Below are positions 5,984 to 7,557 of a stretch of 7,557 nt of DNA, piece after piece. Made by a program: the position numbers and the translations under genes. The notes below the pieces were generated by a model. That model ran no database searches. It saw only the letters and a program-made list of their open reading frames with translations, and had not been told where the DNA came from. The first letter of the stretch is position 1. The number at the start of each line of letters is the position of its first letter. Source of the stretch: Methylococcales bacterium (GTDB taxonomy: Bacteria > Pseudomonadota > Gammaproteobacteria > Methylococcales > Methylomonadaceae). The DNA is taken from positions 1 through 7,557 of the forward strand of contig JAGLBU010000157.1 of NCBI GenBank assembly GCA_023146575.1. The letters run 5' to 3'.

Positions 5984-7173
5984 TGACCATTTAAAAAAGC
6001 CTCGGATAATGTTAATGGTTCATCAGTTGATGATCGAGGCTTATTATTTAAATCAATTCGTTTACCGCGCGTATGTCCTTTTCTATTTCTAGAAATAACC
6101 AATAATCGCTGTTCTTCATCCCCTAAATCAATGCCGTCTAAAATAGCAGGGTTATGAGTAGTAACAAACACTTGCTTGTTGTATTTTTTGGCAAGGCGTG
6201 TCAGTTCTATCAGTAGTTTAGTGCAGAGTTTAGGGTTTAGAGAAGCACCAATATTATCAATCGCAAAAATATCAGGTGTTTCTTTTGAAATAATTAAGAT
6301 GGTATAAAATAAAAAAAATAAATAGCCTTCATTAGCACTATAAAGCTCAAAAACATCCGCTAAATAAACGTCTTGAATAATAGTTTTTTGTTCCTTTTCC
6401 GAAGTATTCATCGAGGCTTCAATTTTTTCATATCCGTCGAATAATGCTAAACTTTGCTGAATTTCATTAAAAGCCGTAAATTCTTCATTAGACGCTATTG
6501 ACTCTTTCTCAATAACCTTAAGCAGTTTAAGCAACCCCTGTCCATTAACACCTAAGGGTTGGATGTTTCCTTCTTGTTCAAAATTTCGTAATGCGGTATT
6601 TTCAGGTGAATAAATCAAAAATTGTTTAAAAGGAAAGTCCCTCTTCATGCCCTCTATTGTCTCATTAGCAGACTCTTGAGTTTTATCATTCAAGGAGTGT
6701 TTCATAAAACTTTTAAGGTCTTCATTTAAAATTTCGTCCAAAAACCTAAAAATAGATGCCTTTTCTTGTTTTGTTTTATTCTCGATTGAGTCTTTAATTA
6801 ATCCTTTAAGAAACGCTTTCGCATTTTTTCCAAAAAGTTGATTAAACTCCCATTCTGAATTATCCTCATTTTTATTTTCAAGAATATATTCAATAGGTTT
6901 ATTAAAATTTTTTAACTGTAATACAATGCTTATATCTTGTTGGTTTACTTCAAAAGCCGAGCGCATAAACTGGGGTTTAGTAACCCGAATACCTTTAGAC
7001 ACTAAAGATTCATCATCCAGATTATTCAGCTCTGCCGCCCCTGCCAGCGTAATTGCCTCTAAAATATTACTCTTACCGCACCCATTTTCACCAATCAACA
7101 CATTAAATCGCCCGACTTCCATTGTAAAGTCCTGCAACGATTTATAATTTTCAACGTGAATTTCAGTAATCAT
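5971..7173 (-). CDS. AAA/ABC-type ATPase of the OLD-like/SMC-like superfamily, no known partner here
   Basis: A 400-aa soluble ATPase of unknown function. It opens like RecF- and OLD-type proteins (MITEIHVENYKSLQDF) with Walker A GENGCGKS at 28-35. A charged, probably helical middle section (about 90-270) takes the place of a coiled coil, with FLIYSPE at 185-191. The ABC signature is degenerate (SANEG, 279-283). Walker B is DIFAID ending at Asp306, followed by Asn307 where a catalytic Glu is usual, then the D-loop-like SLNP. The switch histidine is His340 in VTTHNPAILDG. There is no TOPRIM, HNH or other nuclease domain and no membrane segment. Related ATPases occur in phage-defence systems such as OLD and Septu, usually beside or fused to an effector; none is present here. 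It begins 15 nt after hinT, without an evident Shine-Dalgarno. RecF itself is excluded by its sequence and neighbours. Superfamily assignment is firm; function is open. Confidence 0.85.
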   Translation of the reverse strand: MITEIHVENYKSLQDFTMEVGRFNVLIGENGCGKSNILEAITLAGAAELNNLDDESLVSKGIRVTKPQFMRSAFEVNQQDISIVLQLKNFNKPIEYILENKNEDNSEWEFNQLFGKNAKAFLKGLIKDSIENKTKQEKASIFRFLDEILNEDLKSFMKHSLNDKTQESANETIEGMKRDFPFKQFLIYSPENTALRNFEQEGNIQPLGVNGQGLLKLLKVIEKESIASNEEFTAFNEIQQSLALFDGYEKIEASMNTSEKEQKTIIQDVYLADVFELYSANEGYLFFLFYTILIISKETPDIFAIDNIGASLNPKLCTKLLIELTRLAKKYNKQVFVTTHNPAILDGIDLGDEEQRLLVISRNRKGHTRGKRIDLNNKPRSSTDEPLTLSEAFLNGHLDV

Positions 7174-7188
7174 AATAAATTGAAACGT

Positions 7189-7527
7189 TTATGCGAGCGG
7201 ACTGGTTATTTTTTTACCGCCTAATAAATGTAAATGCAGATGATAAACTTCCTGTCCGCCATCCGAATTACAATTAATAATGGTTCGATAACCTGATTCA
7301 GCAACGCCCTCTTGCTGTGCAATTTTTGCGACCGTTTGCAATAATAACCCTGCAAGATCACCATTATTTAAGTCATTCAACGTCGCCACATGAATTTTAG
7401 GAATCACTAAAATATGCACAGGGGCTTTAGGATTAATATCTCGAAATGCTAAAACTTTTTCATCTTCATAAACCACATCTGGTTTTATCTCACCCGATGC
7501 CATTTTGCAAAATAAACAATCACTCAT
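7189..7527 (-). CDS. hinT: HIT-family purine nucleoside phosphoramidase HinT
   Basis: Cytoplasmic homodimeric hydrolase of the histidine-triad family, which cleaves adenosine and guanosine phosphoramidates and aminoacyl- or lysyl-AMP. The signature HLHLHLL is at residues 96-102, with His98 the expected nucleophile position and His38 the supporting histidine in PVHILVIPK. GGQEVYHLH and AFRDINPKAPVHI are typical of HinT and separate it from Fhit and GalT. Cys4 and Cys7 with the downstream histidines resemble the zinc site seen in some bacterial HIT proteins. The 112-aa length is normal, with a slightly shorter C-terminus than E. coli HinT. Its start has AGGA six bases upstream. It is the first complete gene of the minus-strand block; the ATPase follows after 15 nt. 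Confidence 0.95.
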   Translation of the reverse strand: MSDCLFCKMASGEIKPDVVYEDEKVLAFRDINPKAPVHILVIPKIHVATLNDLNNGDLAGLLLQTVAKIAQQEGVAESGYRTIINCNSDGGQEVYHLHLHLLGGKKITSPLA

Positions 7528-7533
7528 TATTTT

Positions 7534-7537
7534 TCCT
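7534..7537 (-). promoter_or_regulatory. Ribosome binding site of hinT
   Basis: AGGA on the minus strand (within TAGGAAAAATA), six bases before the ATG at 7527. It supports the annotated start. The remaining 20 bases to the right edge show nothing I can assign; the promoter or an upstream operon gene lies outside the window. Confidence 0.6.
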
Positions 7538-7557
7538 AGAAAGGCATTTTAAAACCA

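Noticed and set aside
6926..7147. 73-codon plus-strand reading frame inside the ATPase gene
   Set aside because: It runs antisense to the Walker A region of the ATPase, which explains the open frame, and shows no protein-family features of its own.
5971..7173. RecF or a complete OLD/Gabija nuclease
   Set aside because: The N-terminus is RecF-like, but the rest of the protein and the neighbours differ, and there is no TOPRIM domain as in OLD or GajA. It also has no GajB-like helicase beside it.
7538..7557. End of a further gene upstream of hinT
   Set aside because: The 20 bases to the edge include a TAA in one frame, but this is too little sequence to support any gene.

Overview
The window looks like ordinary chromosome from a low-GC gammaproteobacterium. 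PepN, Hsp15 (HslR), HinT, TusB and TusE/DsrC all align well, from memory, with their gammaproteobacterial counterparts. The two-cysteine TusE/DsrC tail and the AT-rich composition would suit a sulfur-oxidising or methanotrophic lineage, but the window does not fix the genus. There is no rRNA, tRNA, CRISPR array, insertion sequence or phage gene, and coding density is very high. The only gaps of any size are about 159 bp (4400-4558) and 99 bp (5872-5970).

Layout. Positions 1-2265 (+) hold aminopeptidase N, cut by the left edge and lacking about 114 N-terminal residues. It meets, tail to tail and with a 4-base overlap, a minus-strand pair: a small four-helix membrane protein (4016-4399) followed 17 nt later by a two-helix potassium channel with two cytoplasmic RCK (TrkA-N) domains (2262-3998). 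A perfect 18-bp palindrome lies at the end of the small membrane gene, just ahead of the channel gene. A divergent promoter region then separates this pair from hslR (4559-4957, +), the RNA-binding heat-shock protein Hsp15.

hslR ends 4 bp from the end of a second minus-strand block. Read in its own direction, this block runs hinT (7189-7527), a lone ABC-type AAA ATPase (5971-7173), an SMR transporter of the SugE/Gdx guanidinium-exporter type (5554-5871), tusB (5264-5554) and tusE/dsrC (4962-5273). The last three overlap each other and are probably translationally coupled. The ATPase is separated from the SMR gene by a 99-nt leader that can fold into a hairpin.

How the genes fit together. The channel and its small membrane partner look like one ion-homeostasis unit. 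TusB and TusE belong to the sulfur relay used for tRNA 2-thiouridine synthesis or, in sulfur oxidisers, for cytoplasmic sulfur trafficking. The usual partners TusC and TusD are absent here, and an SMR exporter gene occupies the place directly upstream. The ATPase resembles accessory or defence-type ATPases but has no visible effector gene. I see no complete new system. The points most worth a second look are the TusB-TusE pair without TusCD, the unpartnered ATPase with Asn in place of the Walker B glutamate, and the paired membrane protein and channel with the palindrome between them.
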